Source of the DNA: Pseudomonas sp. UBA2684
GTDB taxonomy: Bacteria > Pseudomonadota > Gammaproteobacteria > Pseudomonadales > Pseudomonadaceae
NCBI GenBank assembly: GCA_002354655.1
Contig: DELY01000041.1
Location: forward strand, 103,876-167,875
DNA length: 64,000 nt
Reading direction: 5' to 3'
A model generated the notes under the pieces. It saw nothing but the letters and a program-made list of their open reading frames with translations, was not told where the DNA came from and did not search any database. Within the stretch, counting starts at the first letter, position 1; every line of letters begins with the position of its first letter. The position numbers were made by a program, and so were the translations under genes. This document shows positions 44,462 through 53,479 of this stretch, in pieces.

Positions 44462-45688
44462 ATGCCGATTCGCCGTTTGTCGTTGTCTGCCGTAGTCCTG
44501 TGCCTGAGCGCCCCGTTGTGGGCCGCGCAGAAAGTCGACCTGGATTACCGGGTGAAATTCCTCCCGGCGAGCGATCAGGCCGAAGTCAGCCTGACCCTGG
44601 AGAAGGGCGAGCCGGTCACCAGTCTGAGCTTCGACCTGGGTGAAAAAGGCTATTACAGCGATTTCAACGGCGATGGCCAATGGACTCAGGAAAGCCCCGG
44701 GCGTGGTGTCTGGCAGCCGGGCAAAGGCAAGGCGACGCTGACCTACCGCGTGCGCATCAATCACCCACGTGAAGATAAGCGTTTCGATGCGCGGATGACC
44801 GAGAACTGGGCCTTGCTGCGTGGCGACGACCTGGTGCCCAGCGCCAAATTGCGCCAGCAGGATGGCACCGAACTGGTCTCGCGGCTGACCTTCGATCTGC
44901 CGGAAGGCTGGCGCGGCGTGGAAACCGGTTGGCCGCGCATCGGCAAGAACAAGTTCCGCATCGACAACCCGACGCGCAAGTTCGACCGCCCGACCGGCTG
45001 GATTCTCGCCGGTAAGATCGGCACCCGCCGGGCCAAGCTCGGCGAGACCGACGTGACCATCGCCGCGCCGGTGGGCGAGGGCATGCGCCGCATGGATGTC
45101 CTCACCTTGCTGACCTTCGTCTGGCCGGAAGCGCAGGCGGTATTCCCGCGCGATCCGGCAAAACTGTTGATCGTCGGTGCCGGCGACCCGATGTGGCGCG
45201 GCGGCCTGTCGGCGCCCAACTCCTACTTCATGCACGCCGAGCGCCCGCTGGTCAGCGAGAACGGCACCAGTTCCCTGGTGCATGAGCTGGTGCATGTGTT
45301 CAGCCGCATCCGCGACACCGATAAGAGCGACTGGATCAGCGAAGGCCTGGCCGAGTATTACGCCATCGAACTGATGCGTCGGGCCGGTGGCTTGAGCGAG
45401 GATCGCTACCAGAAAATCCGCGAGCAGCTGATTGAGTGGAGTCGCCCGGTGGATAGCTTGCGTAGCGAAAACTCCACCGGCCCGATCACTGCACGCGCCG
45501 TGCTGCTGTTGCAAGAGCTCGACCGGGAAATCCGCCAGGCCACCAAGGATAGCCAGCAGCGCTCGCTGGACGACGTGACCCGCGGCCTGATGCGTCTGGA
45601 CAAAGCCAGCACCAAAGGCTTCATCGAGATCAGCGAGAACGTCATGGGCAAGCCGTCCGAGGTACTCGACAGCAAGCTGCTCAAGTAG
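44462..45688 (+). CDS. exported HExxH (M1/M61-like gluzincin) peptidase-type protein
   Basis: A 408-aa exported protein; ATG 44462 follows AAGGAG, and the signal peptide ends at WAAQK. An N-terminal beta-rich domain (to about residue 210) leads to a catalytic domain with HELVHVFSRIRD followed about 18 residues later by SEGLAEYYAIEL, the zinc Glu spacing of M1/M61 gluzincins. The tail is helical. No transpeptidase or other partner lies next to it. It might act on a cell-envelope peptide or be a glycyl-peptidase of the M61 type. It is probably translated with ycgN upstream. Confidence 0.75.
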   Translation: MPIRRLSLSAVVLCLSAPLWAAQKVDLDYRVKFLPASDQAEVSLTLEKGEPVTSLSFDLGEKGYYSDFNGDGQWTQESPGRGVWQPGKGKATLTYRVRINHPREDKRFDARMTENWALLRGDDLVPSAKLRQQDGTELVSRLTFDLPEGWRGVETGWPRIGKNKFRIDNPTRKFDRPTGWILAGKIGTRRAKLGETDVTIAAPVGEGMRRMDVLTLLTFVWPEAQAVFPRDPAKLLIVGAGDPMWRGGLSAPNSYFMHAERPLVSENGTSSLVHELVHVFSRIRDTDKSDWISEGLAEYYAIELMRRAGGLSEDRYQKIREQLIEWSRPVDSLRSENSTGPITARAVLLLQELDREIRQATKDSQQRSLDDVTRGLMRLDKASTKGFIEISENVMGKPSEVLDSKLLK

Positions 45689-45713
45689 CGCCAAGCGCCG
45701 CCAGGAGTCCCGC

Positions 45714-46601
45714 ATGCGTCGTCTGCCTTCCCTTACCGCGCTGCGCACCTTCGAGTGCGCCGCCCGGCATGCGCACTTCGGCCGGGCGGCCGCTGAGCTG
45801 TGCGTCACCGACAGCGCGGTGAGTCACCAGATTCGCCAACTGGAAGAGCAGCTCGGCACGCCGCTGTTCCAGCGCGACGGCCGTCAGGTGCGCCCCACGC
45901 CGCAGGCCAAGCGCCTGTTGCGCAGCCTGCAGCAGGCCTTCGAGCTGATCCTTGATGCCTGCGACGAGCTGCGCGATCCCGGCTCCCAGGCGCAGCTGCG
46001 CATCGCGGTGACTGCCGAGCTGGCGCAGAAGTGGCTGGTCGGCCGCCTGGCCGATTTCAGCGAGCGCTACCCGCAGATCACCCTGCACCTCTACGAGCAG
46101 CCGCTGGAAGCGACCCAGCCGGGCGAGGAGATCGACCTGGCGATCACCTACGGCACCGGCCCGGCGGACGCCAGCGCATACTTTGTGCGGCCGTTGCCGA
46201 CGTTGTTGTTCTTCCCCGTGTGCAGCCCCGGCCTGTTCAACCAGCTGCCGCTCAAACACCCGCGCGACCTGGCCCGTCACTGTCTGCTGCACGATGACCA
46301 GGACGGCAAGACCTGGACCGCCTGGCTGACCACTCATGCCGGCGATATCCAGCCGCAGCGCCATCTCTACCTCGGCCATGCCGGGTTGACCATGGAGGCC
46401 GCCGCGCGCGGGCAGGGCGTGGCCATCGGCGACAACCTGACCAGCGCCGAGGACCTCGCCAGCGGCCGCCTGGTGCGCCCGTTCGCCGCCAGCGTGGCCT
46501 CGCTCGGGCAGTACGCGCTGGTCTGCGAACGCCTGCGCCTGGACAAGCCAGCGGTGGCGCAGTTCGTTGAATGGTTCACTGATCAGTTGGTCGACCTGTG
46601 A
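45714..46601 (+). CDS. LysR family transcriptional regulator (GcvA-like)
   Basis: A 295-aa regulator with the N-terminal HTH (LRTFECAARHAHFGRAAAEL, then TDSAVSHQIRQLEEQLG) and a C-terminal effector domain. The pattern PSLTALRTFE belongs to the GcvA/AmpR branch. It lies 97 bp upstream of aguA in the same direction, so it may control the agmatine genes or an unrelated target; P. aeruginosa uses the TetR-type AguR for aguBA, which is absent here. Confidence 0.87.
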   Translation: MRRLPSLTALRTFECAARHAHFGRAAAELCVTDSAVSHQIRQLEEQLGTPLFQRDGRQVRPTPQAKRLLRSLQQAFELILDACDELRDPGSQAQLRIAVTAELAQKWLVGRLADFSERYPQITLHLYEQPLEATQPGEEIDLAITYGTGPADASAYFVRPLPTLLFFPVCSPGLFNQLPLKHPRDLARHCLLHDDQDGKTWTAWLTTHAGDIQPQRHLYLGHAGLTMEAAARGQGVAIGDNLTSAEDLASGRLVRPFAASVASLGQYALVCERLRLDKPAVAQFVEWFTDQLVDL

Positions 46602-46698
46602 GTTGAATTCAGCTATTCCGCGATAATGGTCATTGGTCGCGGGCGCTCTGCCGCGGGTACTGTCGAGCTATCCAACCGCCACCGACGAGTACCTAGCA

Positions 46699-47808
46699 AT
46701 GGCCCGTTCCCTGACCTCTCTCCCCAAAGCCGACGGCTTCCGCCTGCCCGGTGAATTCGAACCCAAGGCGCGCTGCTGGCTCGGCTGGCCGGAGCGCACC
46801 GACGTGTGGCGCAACGGCGCCAAGCCGGCGCAGAAGGTCTGGGTGGAGATCGTCAGCGCCATCGCGACCAGCGAGCCGGTCACCGTGTGCGCTTCGGCCA
46901 GCCAGTACGCCAATGCCCGTCGCCAGCTGCCGGCCCATGTGCGGGTGGTGGAGATGACCTGCAACGACACCTGGTTCCGCGACAGCGGCCCGGCCTTCCT
47001 GGTCAATGACGACAGCGGCGAAGTGCGCGGCGTCGACTTCGAGTTCAACGCCTACGGCGGCCTCGACGGCGGCCTCTACTACCCGTGGGACAAGGACGAC
47101 CAGATCGCGCAGAAGATCCTCGAGATCGAGGGCTACGACCGTTACCGCGCGCCCTTTATCGCCGAGATGGGCGGCATCCAGACCGATGGCCAGCGCACTC
47201 TGCTGACCACCGAGCAGTGCCTGCTCAACCGCAATCGCAACGCTCATCTGGGCAAGGACGAAGTGACCCGCCGCCTGCAGGACTACCTCGGCGCCGAGCA
47301 GGTGATCTGGCTGCCGCGTGGCTGCAAGTTCGACGAAACCGACGGCCATATCGACGATCTGGCCTGCTTTGTGCGCCCCGGCGTGGTGGTGCAACAGTGG
47401 ACCGACGACCGCAGCGATCCGCAGTGGGAAATCTATCAGGAGGCCTATGACATCCTGCGCAGCACCCGCGATGCCCAGGGCCGCGAGCTGGAAGTGCACA
47501 AGCTGCCGCAACCGCGTGTGCTGGAGTGGACGGCGCAAGAGGCCGAGGGCCTGGATCAGGACGACGCCACCCACACGCGCCAGGCCGGCACGCAGATCTG
47601 TGCTTCCTATATCAACTACTACGCCGGCAACTCGGCCATCGTCGTGCCGCTGTTCAACGATCCGCGTGACCGCATCGCCCAGGCCACCCTGGCCGAGCTG
47701 TTCCCCCAGCACCGCATCCTCGGCATTGAGAATTCGCGGGAGATCCTCCTCGGTGGCGGCAACGTCGCCTGCATCACCATGCCGCAATACGCCGCGCCTA
47801 AGCGCTAG
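46699..47808 (+). CDS. aguA: agmatine deiminase
   Basis: A 369-aa guanidino-group modifying enzyme that turns agmatine into N-carbamoylputrescine and ammonia. Start MARSLTSLPK gives the normal length. Motifs include CNDTWFRDSGPAFLVN, YYPWDKDDQIA, the catalytic His in FDETDGHIDDLACF and the nucleophile Cys in GGGNVACITMPQ. The next gene encodes a polyamine-binding protein 9 bp away. The N-carbamoylputrescine hydrolase gene aguB, normally its partner, is not in the window. Confidence 0.95.
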   Translation: MARSLTSLPKADGFRLPGEFEPKARCWLGWPERTDVWRNGAKPAQKVWVEIVSAIATSEPVTVCASASQYANARRQLPAHVRVVEMTCNDTWFRDSGPAFLVNDDSGEVRGVDFEFNAYGGLDGGLYYPWDKDDQIAQKILEIEGYDRYRAPFIAEMGGIQTDGQRTLLTTEQCLLNRNRNAHLGKDEVTRRLQDYLGAEQVIWLPRGCKFDETDGHIDDLACFVRPGVVVQQWTDDRSDPQWEIYQEAYDILRSTRDAQGRELEVHKLPQPRVLEWTAQEAEGLDQDDATHTRQAGTQICASYINYYAGNSAIVVPLFNDPRDRIAQATLAELFPQHRILGIENSREILLGGGNVACITMPQYAAPKR

Positions 47809-47817
47809 GAGGCCCCG

Positions 47818-48909
47818 ATGAAACTGCATGCCACCCTGTTGGCCCTGGGTCTGGCCGCTAGCGCACACGCGCTGGCGGCCGAAACGCCGAAGCAGGTCAA
47901 TCTGTATATCTGGAACGAGTATCTGGCGCCGGACACCCTGTCTTCGTTTGAGCAGAAGACCGGGATCAAGGTGGTGGCCGATCACTTCGACTCGCTGGAG
48001 ACCGTGGAGACCAAGCTGCTTACCGGGCGCAGTGGTTACGACCTGGTGCTCACCGCCGGCCAGCACCTGCAACGGGCGATCAGCAGCGGTGCCTTGCAAC
48101 CGCTGAACAAGGCCGCGCTGCCGTACTTCGCCGGCCTTGATGCCGAGTTCACCGGACATATGGCGACCTTCGATCCGGGCAACCGCTATGCCGGGCTGTA
48201 CGTGTGGGGCACCACCGGCTTCGGTTATCAGCAGCAGGCCATCGCCAAGCGCATGGCCAATGCGCCGACCGACAGCTGGGCCATGCTGCTCGATCCGGCG
48301 GTGGTGGCGAAGTTCGCCGATTGTGGAGTGAGTTTTCTCAACGATCCCAACGAGGTGTTCGCCGCGACCTTTCGCTACCTGGGCCTGGACATCAATCAGC
48401 AGAGCCTCGACGACCTGAAGCTCGCCGAAGCGCATCTGGCCAAGGTGCGGCCATCGATCCGCTACTTCGACAACGACCGCAACATCGCCGACCTGGCCAA
48501 TGGCGATACCTGCCTGGCGATGTCGTGGAATGGCAACGTGTCGATCGCCGCCGGGCAGGCGCAGCAGGCGGGCAAGCCGTACAGCCTGCACTACAGCATC
48601 CCGCGCGAAGGCACGCTGATCTGGTTCGACGCGATGGTTATCCCGGCGGATGCGCCGCATCCCGAGGCCGCTCATGCGCTGATGGATCACCTGATGAGCC
48701 CGGACGTGGTGGCGGGCATCACCAACAGCATCTACTACGCCAACGCGGTGCCAGCGGCCAATTCTGCGGTCGATCCGGCGATTTTCAACGACCCCGGCAT
48801 CTACCCGCCGCAGGCCGTGCGTGCTGGGCTGTACAGCAAGAATGACAACAGTCAGGCGTTCAACCGCGCGCTGACCCGCGCCTTCAGTCGGCTCAAGTCC
48901 GGGCTGTAG
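47818..48909 (+). CDS. polyamine ABC transporter periplasmic binding protein (PotF/SpuD type)
   Basis: A 363-aa binding protein with a signal peptide ending near ALAAE. Start KQVNLYIWNEYLAPDTL and the hinge YDLVLTAGQHLQ, then YVWGTTGFGYQ and SIPREGTLIWFDAMVIP are typical for putrescine/spermidine binders. It is coupled to aguA and probably delivers agmatine or putrescine. The transporter's membrane and ATPase genes are elsewhere. Confidence 0.9.
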   Translation: MKLHATLLALGLAASAHALAAETPKQVNLYIWNEYLAPDTLSSFEQKTGIKVVADHFDSLETVETKLLTGRSGYDLVLTAGQHLQRAISSGALQPLNKAALPYFAGLDAEFTGHMATFDPGNRYAGLYVWGTTGFGYQQQAIAKRMANAPTDSWAMLLDPAVVAKFADCGVSFLNDPNEVFAATFRYLGLDINQQSLDDLKLAEAHLAKVRPSIRYFDNDRNIADLANGDTCLAMSWNGNVSIAAGQAQQAGKPYSLHYSIPREGTLIWFDAMVIPADAPHPEAAHALMDHLMSPDVVAGITNSIYYANAVPAANSAVDPAIFNDPGIYPPQAVRAGLYSKNDNSQAFNRALTRAFSRLKSGL

Positions 48910-48974
48910 CGCTAGGCCGGACATGGCGCCGCCGTGTTCACCATCAGGCTCTTCGTGGCCTGTAGGGGTAAGGC

Positions 48975-49009
48975 GTAGGGTGGGTTAGGCACGCCGTAAC
49001 CCACCCCAC
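48975..49009. repeat. GTAGGGTGGGTTAG-family repeat, member g
   Basis: GTAGGGTGGGTTAGGC and CCGTAACCCACCCCAC enclose ACG, forming a compact 35-bp palindrome between two convergent genes. Confidence 0.75.
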
Positions 49010-49034
49010 GGTCCTGTAGAAACTGCGCTGCCGC

Positions 49035-49505
49035 TTACTTGAACTTGGCCCCGGACTTGGTGTTGTTGCCTTTGGCCATGCGGTCGTAGAGCAACACGTT
49101 GACGGTGGCGGCGAGGTTCATGCAGCCCTCGGTGGGGATATAGATGACGTCCTCGCACCAGGCGCGGATGTCCTTGTCCAGCGAGCCGTCTTCCGGGCCG
49201 AAGATGTAGAGGGCGCGGTCCGGGTGGGTGTATTCCGGCAACGGCCGTGCGCCTTCGATCAGCTCCACGGCGACCGGCGTGCAACCCAGCGGGATGATCT
49301 TCTGCAAGTCGTCGATGCCGATCAGCGGAATATCCATATGCACCCGCTTGGTGTCGGTGATGAAGTCGCGGGCGCGCTCATAGCGTTTGCCGGTATAGAA
49401 CACCGAGGCGACGCCATAGCAGCCGGCCGCGCGCATCACCGCGCCGACGTTTTCCGGGGACTTGGGATTGAATAAACCAATGCAGCTGTATCGTTTGTTT
49501 GCCAC
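49035..49505 (-). CDS. SpoU/TrmH family RNA 2'-O-methyltransferase
   Basis: A 156-aa trefoil-knot methyltransferase. The three SpoU motifs are NPKSPENVGAVMRAAG, IFGPEDGSLDK and GCMNLAATVNVLLYDR. It lacks the extra RNA-binding domain of RlmB, and the size is that of TrmL-like enzymes. The RNA target cannot be decided. It lies 74 bp downstream of yajD on the same strand. Confidence 0.87.
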   Translation of the reverse strand: MANKRYSCIGLFNPKSPENVGAVMRAAGCYGVASVFYTGKRYERARDFITDTKRVHMDIPLIGIDDLQKIIPLGCTPVAVELIEGARPLPEYTHPDRALYIFGPEDGSLDKDIRAWCEDVIYIPTEGCMNLAATVNVLLYDRMAKGNNTKSGAKFK

Positions 49506-49579
49506 GTAACCGGCCTTGTCTTGGCTGTGCAGCCATCTGGGTAAAGGCCGGGATTATACGGGTGCAGGCGGGAGGCGAC

Positions 49580-49954
49580 CTATTCTTTGCTTTTCAGCCT
49601 TGCAGCCAGGTCGGCGAAGGGGTTGTGGGTCGCCTGGGAGGTTTTAGGCGTGTTCAGCGAGCCTTCGCTGAAATACTGCTGGTCGGTGTAGCGCGAGTGT
49701 TCGTTGTCATGGCAATACAGGCAGAGCAGCTCCCAGTTGGAGCCATCCTGCGGGTTGTTGTCGTGGTTGTGGTCGCGGTGGTGCACGGTCAGCTCGCTCA
49801 GGCGCTTGCCGGCGAATTCGCGGGCGCAGCGGCCGCAGACGTGCGGATACATCTTCAGGGCTTTGTCCCGGTAGCCTTCTTCGCGGCTGCGCTGGGCATC
49901 GGCGAGGATGCGGTCGAGCTTGGCGGTGGGCGAGGGGGCTTTGTCGGTGCTCAT
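49580..49954 (-). CDS. yajD: YajD family HNH nuclease
   Basis: A 124-aa protein with a basic N-terminal helix, then HVCGRC (treble-clef Cys pair), ELTVHHRDHNHDNNP (HNH His residues) and LLCLYCHDNEHSRY. The same arrangement is found in E. coli YajD. Metal-dependent nuclease activity is likely from motif, the biological role is unknown. Confidence 0.9.
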   Translation of the reverse strand: MSTDKAPSPTAKLDRILADAQRSREEGYRDKALKMYPHVCGRCAREFAGKRLSELTVHHRDHNHDNNPQDGSNWELLCLYCHDNEHSRYTDQQYFSEGSLNTPKTSQATHNPFADLAARLKSKE

Positions 49955-50085
49955 AACTGTTCTCGTGGCTTAACGCGGATACTGACAGTGTAGCCCTGCC
50001 GATGGTCGGGGAGAACCGCCGGGCGGGCACTTATCGGGCGGCGACGTGGCCCAATAGCCATGCCTGTCGATAAAGGAGATGGACG

Positions 50086-50421
50086 ATGCACCGGCCCAGC
50101 CTGTTCGCGTTAAGCCTGATTGCCCTGTGCAGCCCGGCGCTGTACGCGCAAACCTATCCATTGCCCAGCACCTACGAGCGGCCGAGCGGTGCGCCCGGCA
50201 CGGCCACACCGCAGCCGTTTACCCAGGCGGTGCCGCGCAACCTGCCAAGCACTGCGCCGAATAGCCCGCCGTTGCTTAACGATGGCACGGGGAATCCGGG
50301 CCAGCGCCTCAACCCGCCACGCGGCAACCTGGCGCCGCCGGATGGTGAGTTACCGCTGCTGGAGCAACAGCTACAGCGCAATCGCGACGCTCTGCCGCCA
50401 GGCCGCCGAACTACCGATTGA
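50086..50421 (+). CDS. small proline-rich exported protein
   Basis: A 111-aa protein with a good signal peptide (LFALSLIALCSPALYAQTY, cleaved at about residue 21) after GGAGATGGACG. The mature part is rich in Pro, Asn, Thr and Arg and probably disordered, ending in LLEQQLQRNRDALPPGR. No family is recognised. The codon pattern follows its neighbours, so it is likely real. Confidence 0.62.
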   Translation: MHRPSLFALSLIALCSPALYAQTYPLPSTYERPSGAPGTATPQPFTQAVPRNLPSTAPNSPPLLNDGTGNPGQRLNPPRGNLAPPDGELPLLEQQLQRNRDALPPGRRTTD

Positions 50422-50484
50422 GGTGTGCCTGCTAGCAGGCCATTGAAAAGGCTATGTACCCGTTAACGGTTGTACGTCGATTCG

Positions 50485-50651
50485 GTAGGGTGGGTTAGTG
50501 GCGCTGATGCGGGCTGGCAAAGCGACTGCGCAACTAGTTGCGCCACGTAACCCACCCAGCGCTAATCGGCCTAGTCCCTCTGGTGGGTTACGGCGCAATT
50601 GACTATGCAGCGGCCGATAGTCCGCGGTCATGTGCGCCTAACCCACCCTAC
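50485..50651. repeat. GTAGGGTGGGTTAG-family repeat, largest member h
   Basis: A 167-bp composite with GTAGGGTGGGTTAG and CTAACCCACCCTAC at the ends and CGTAACCCACC and GGTGGGTTACGGC inside. It fills most of the 339-bp gap between 50421 and 50761; the remainder holds only the motif at 50694 and no gene. Confidence 0.8.
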
Positions 50652-50693
50652 GCATTACCGCGCTCCAGGCATCGCCTAGCCGGCCCCACGTTC

Positions 50694-50716
50694 CAACACA
50701 TAACGGGGACATAGCC
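50694..50716. repeat. 23-bp dispersed repeat, copy 2
   Basis: Matches 74-96 with two mismatches and ends in GGGGACATAGCC. Copy 1 is followed by T-rich and this copy by A-rich sequence. Confidence 0.5.
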
Positions 50717-50760
50717 ATAAAAACTACCTACGTTACCGATACGGCGTTAAAAGCGGCCTG

Positions 50761-51234
50761 CTAGATCTGTTGTTCGATCAGTTGGCCGTCGACCATACGC
50801 AGGCGCTTGGACATGGCCACGGCGATGGCGCGGATGACCTTGGCCGCTGACTTCGGCGCCTCGTGCAGCATTTTTTCCAGCGAGTCCTTGGCCAGGATCA
50901 GCAAGGTGCAGTCGCTGACGGCAATGCAGCTGGCCGAGCGCCGCTCGCCATCCAGTACGGCCATTTCGCCGAAGGCGCGGCCCTTGCGCAGTTTGGCGAT
51001 TTCGACGACTTCGCCGCTGGAGTTGGTCTTGCGGATCGATACCGCACCGAAGTGGATGATGCACATGAACGTGCCGGCATCGCCCTCGCTGCAGATCAAC
51101 GCATCCTGATCGAAGCGGCTGATGCTGAAGTAGCCGGCGGCGCTGAGCACCTCGCTCGGCAACAGGCTGTTGAACAGGCCGCAGTCGAGGAGCATGTCGC
51201 GGATTTCATCGATCAAGTAAGAGCTGTCGGGCAT
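50761..51234 (-). CDS. cyclic nucleotide-binding domain protein
   Basis: A 157-aa protein consisting of one CNB/Crp-type domain (about residues 20-145) with no HTH. The phosphate-binding cassette is FGEMAVLDGERRSAS, with the conserved Arg. The start at 51234 (MPDSSYLID) is preferred to an upstream in-frame start at 51402, which overlaps the oligopeptidase gene. It probably binds cAMP or c-di-GMP and acts as a stand-alone sensor module. Confidence 0.85.
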   Translation of the reverse strand: MPDSSYLIDEIRDMLLDCGLFNSLLPSEVLSAAGYFSISRFDQDALICSEGDAGTFMCIIHFGAVSIRKTNSSGEVVEIAKLRKGRAFGEMAVLDGERRSASCIAVSDCTLLILAKDSLEKMLHEAPKSAAKVIRAIAVAMSKRLRMVDGQLIEQQI

Positions 51235-51352
51235 GGCTACTCTGCGGCGCGTTGGCACGTCGTGGTGGATGAGCGCGACGGTAGCCGGCGCGCGCAGACT
51301 TGCCAACTGCCGCTCGCCGGAAGCTGTGAAGGTGCGCGCAGTCGAGCGCTGT

Positions 51353-53389
51353 TCAGTGCAGCCCAAGCACCTTGAGCAAGAAGGCGTACTCCAAGGCGAC
51401 ATCCTTGAGCGCCTGGTAGCGGCCGCTCATGCCGCCATGGCCGGCGCCCAAGTCGGTCTTCAGCAGCAGCAGGTGCTTATCGCTCTTGTTGGCGCGCAGT
51501 TTGGCCACCCACTTGGCCGCCTCCCAGTACTGCACGCGGCTGTCGTTGTAGCCGGCCACGGCAAGAATCGCCGGGTAGGCCTGGGCCTTGACGTTTTCGT
51601 AGGGCGCATAGCCTTTGATGCGGGCGAACACCTCCGGTTCGTGCGGGTCGCCCCACTCGTCGTACTCGGTCACTGTCAGCGGCAGGTCGGGGTTCTGCAT
51701 GGTGTTGAGCACGTCGACGAACGGCACCTCGGCAATCGCCGCGGCGAACAGCTCCGGGCGCTGGTTGAGTACCGCGCCGATCAACAGGCCGCCGGCGCTG
51801 CCGCCGCTGATGGCGAGTTGCGCCGCTGTGGTGTAAGCGTTGGCGATCAGGTGTTCGGCGCAGGCGATGAAGTCGTTGAAGCTGTTTTGCTTGTGCGCCA
51901 GTTTGCCGGCGCGATACCAGGCTTCGCCCAACTCGCCGCCGCCGCGCACATGGGCGATGGCGAAGATAAAGCCGCGTTCGAGCAGGCTCAGGCGGGCGTG
52001 GGAGAACCATGGGTCGAGGCTTTCGCCGTAGGCGCCATAGCCGTACAGATAAAGTGGCGCGGGTTGCCGGGCGTGCAGCACCTCGCGCTGCGCCACCAGG
52101 CTGATGGGTACTTGGCTGCCGTCTGCTGCTGTGGCCCACAGGCGCTGGCTGACATAGGCGTCGGCGTCGAACGGGCCTTCCACCGGGGTTTCCTTGAGCA
52201 CCTGTTGCGCGCCGCTGGCCAGCGTCAGTTGGCGAATCTGCGCCGGGCGATTGAGGGCTTCATAGCGCAGGCGGATCGTCGGGCTGATGAACTCCAGGCT
52301 GTCCTGCACATACAGGCTGTAGGCCGCATCCGGCAGGTCGACGCGGTAGGGCGCCTGGCCGTGCGCTTGCACCTCGATGATCGGCAGGCCGCCTTCGCGC
52401 AGGCTGAGAATCAGCGCGCTGTGATTCAGGCTGACGCCTTCGAGCATGACCTGTGCGTCATGCGCCCGCAGTTCGTTCCAGTGTTGGCGCGTCGGCGCCT
52501 GTTCCGTGGCGCCGTACAGGGCGAAGTTGATGCCGCTCTGGTTGCTGCGAATCAACCAGCTCCAGGCGCCATCACGCTTGCCATGGTCGACGTAGTACTC
52601 GTGACCTTCCTCGCGCGGCGCCAGGCAGTGGAATGCCTCGGCCGGCGTGTCGGCATCGAGTACCCAGGTTTCGCTGGTGGTTTTGCTGTTGAGCAACAGC
52701 AGCAGCTGACGCTCGGAGCTGGCGCGGTAGCAGTTGAGGAAAAAGCGCCCGTCGCGTTCATGGAACACCAGCTCGGCGCCGTCGCTGCCGAGGCGATGGC
52801 GGTAGAGCTTGTGCGGCCGATGGGTGTCGTCCAGTTCGCCGAAGAACAGGGTCTGGCTGTCGTTGGCCCAGGTCATGCTGCCGTCGCAGTCGCTGAAGGG
52901 CAGTTCGCTGATGGCGCCGCTGGCCAGTTCCTTGACGAACAACTGATAAGTTTCGTCGCCGCTGGTGTCCAGGCTGTAGGCCAGGCGCTGGTGATCCGGG
53001 CTGATGCTGAACGCACCTAGCGATAGAAAACCGCCACCCGCCAGTGCGTTCAGGTCGAGCAGCAAGTGCTCGGCGCTTTCGTCGACGCTGAGCGAGTCGT
53101 CGGCCGGGCGCGGGCTGCGGTAGTGCCGTGGGTATTCATCGCCGGCGGTGGTGCGTTGGTAGTACAGGTAAGACCCCCACGGCGACGGCAGCGACAGGTC
53201 AGTCTCGCGGATGCGGCTTTTAATCTCCTGGAACAGCGTTTCACGCAGCGCCTGCTGCTCGGCCAGTTCGGCTTCCAGGTAGGCGTTTTCCGCCTGGAGG
53301 TGTTCGAGTACCTCGGCCGAGTCGCGGTTCTCCAGCCAGCAGTAAGGGTCGGCGCCGGTCTCGGTGCGGGCGATGGGGGCGTGCGGCAT
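51353..53389 (-). CDS. ptrB: oligopeptidase B (S9 prolyl oligopeptidase family)
   Basis: A 678-aa serine peptidase that cleaves small peptides after basic residues in the cytoplasm. ATG 53389 (MPHAPIART) gives the family length. Motifs are the N-terminal DPYCWLENRD, the propeller, then GYGAYGESLDPWF, HVRGGGELGEAWYRAGKLA, the nucleophile Ser in SGGSAGGLL and the His in GAGHGGMSGRY. The acidic WGDPHEPEVF stretch is typical for the basic-residue pocket of oligopeptidase B. It lies alone on the minus strand. Confidence 0.92.
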   Translation of the reverse strand: MPHAPIARTETGADPYCWLENRDSAEVLEHLQAENAYLEAELAEQQALRETLFQEIKSRIRETDLSLPSPWGSYLYYQRTTAGDEYPRHYRSPRPADDSLSVDESAEHLLLDLNALAGGGFLSLGAFSISPDHQRLAYSLDTSGDETYQLFVKELASGAISELPFSDCDGSMTWANDSQTLFFGELDDTHRPHKLYRHRLGSDGAELVFHERDGRFFLNCYRASSERQLLLLLNSKTTSETWVLDADTPAEAFHCLAPREEGHEYYVDHGKRDGAWSWLIRSNQSGINFALYGATEQAPTRQHWNELRAHDAQVMLEGVSLNHSALILSLREGGLPIIEVQAHGQAPYRVDLPDAAYSLYVQDSLEFISPTIRLRYEALNRPAQIRQLTLASGAQQVLKETPVEGPFDADAYVSQRLWATAADGSQVPISLVAQREVLHARQPAPLYLYGYGAYGESLDPWFSHARLSLLERGFIFAIAHVRGGGELGEAWYRAGKLAHKQNSFNDFIACAEHLIANAYTTAAQLAISGGSAGGLLIGAVLNQRPELFAAAIAEVPFVDVLNTMQNPDLPLTVTEYDEWGDPHEPEVFARIKGYAPYENVKAQAYPAILAVAGYNDSRVQYWEAAKWVAKLRANKSDKHLLLLKTDLGAGHGGMSGRYQALKDVALEYAFLLKVLGLH

Positions 53390-53479
53390 TGGGTCACTCC
53401 GGGCTGAGGCACGGCCGACAGCAGGGGCGCCGGGCCGGCGAAAAGCCGTTATCATAAGCCCCACTTTGTCTGCCCCGCC

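Noticed and set aside
46693-48924. A 743-residue open frame on the minus strand across aguA and the polyamine-binding protein
   Set aside because: It is a GC-rich antisense shadow with no recognisable motif; both plus-strand genes are certain.
51233-53020. A 595-residue plus-strand frame opposite oligopeptidase B
   Set aside because: Antisense of a full-length S9 peptidase with all catalytic motifs.
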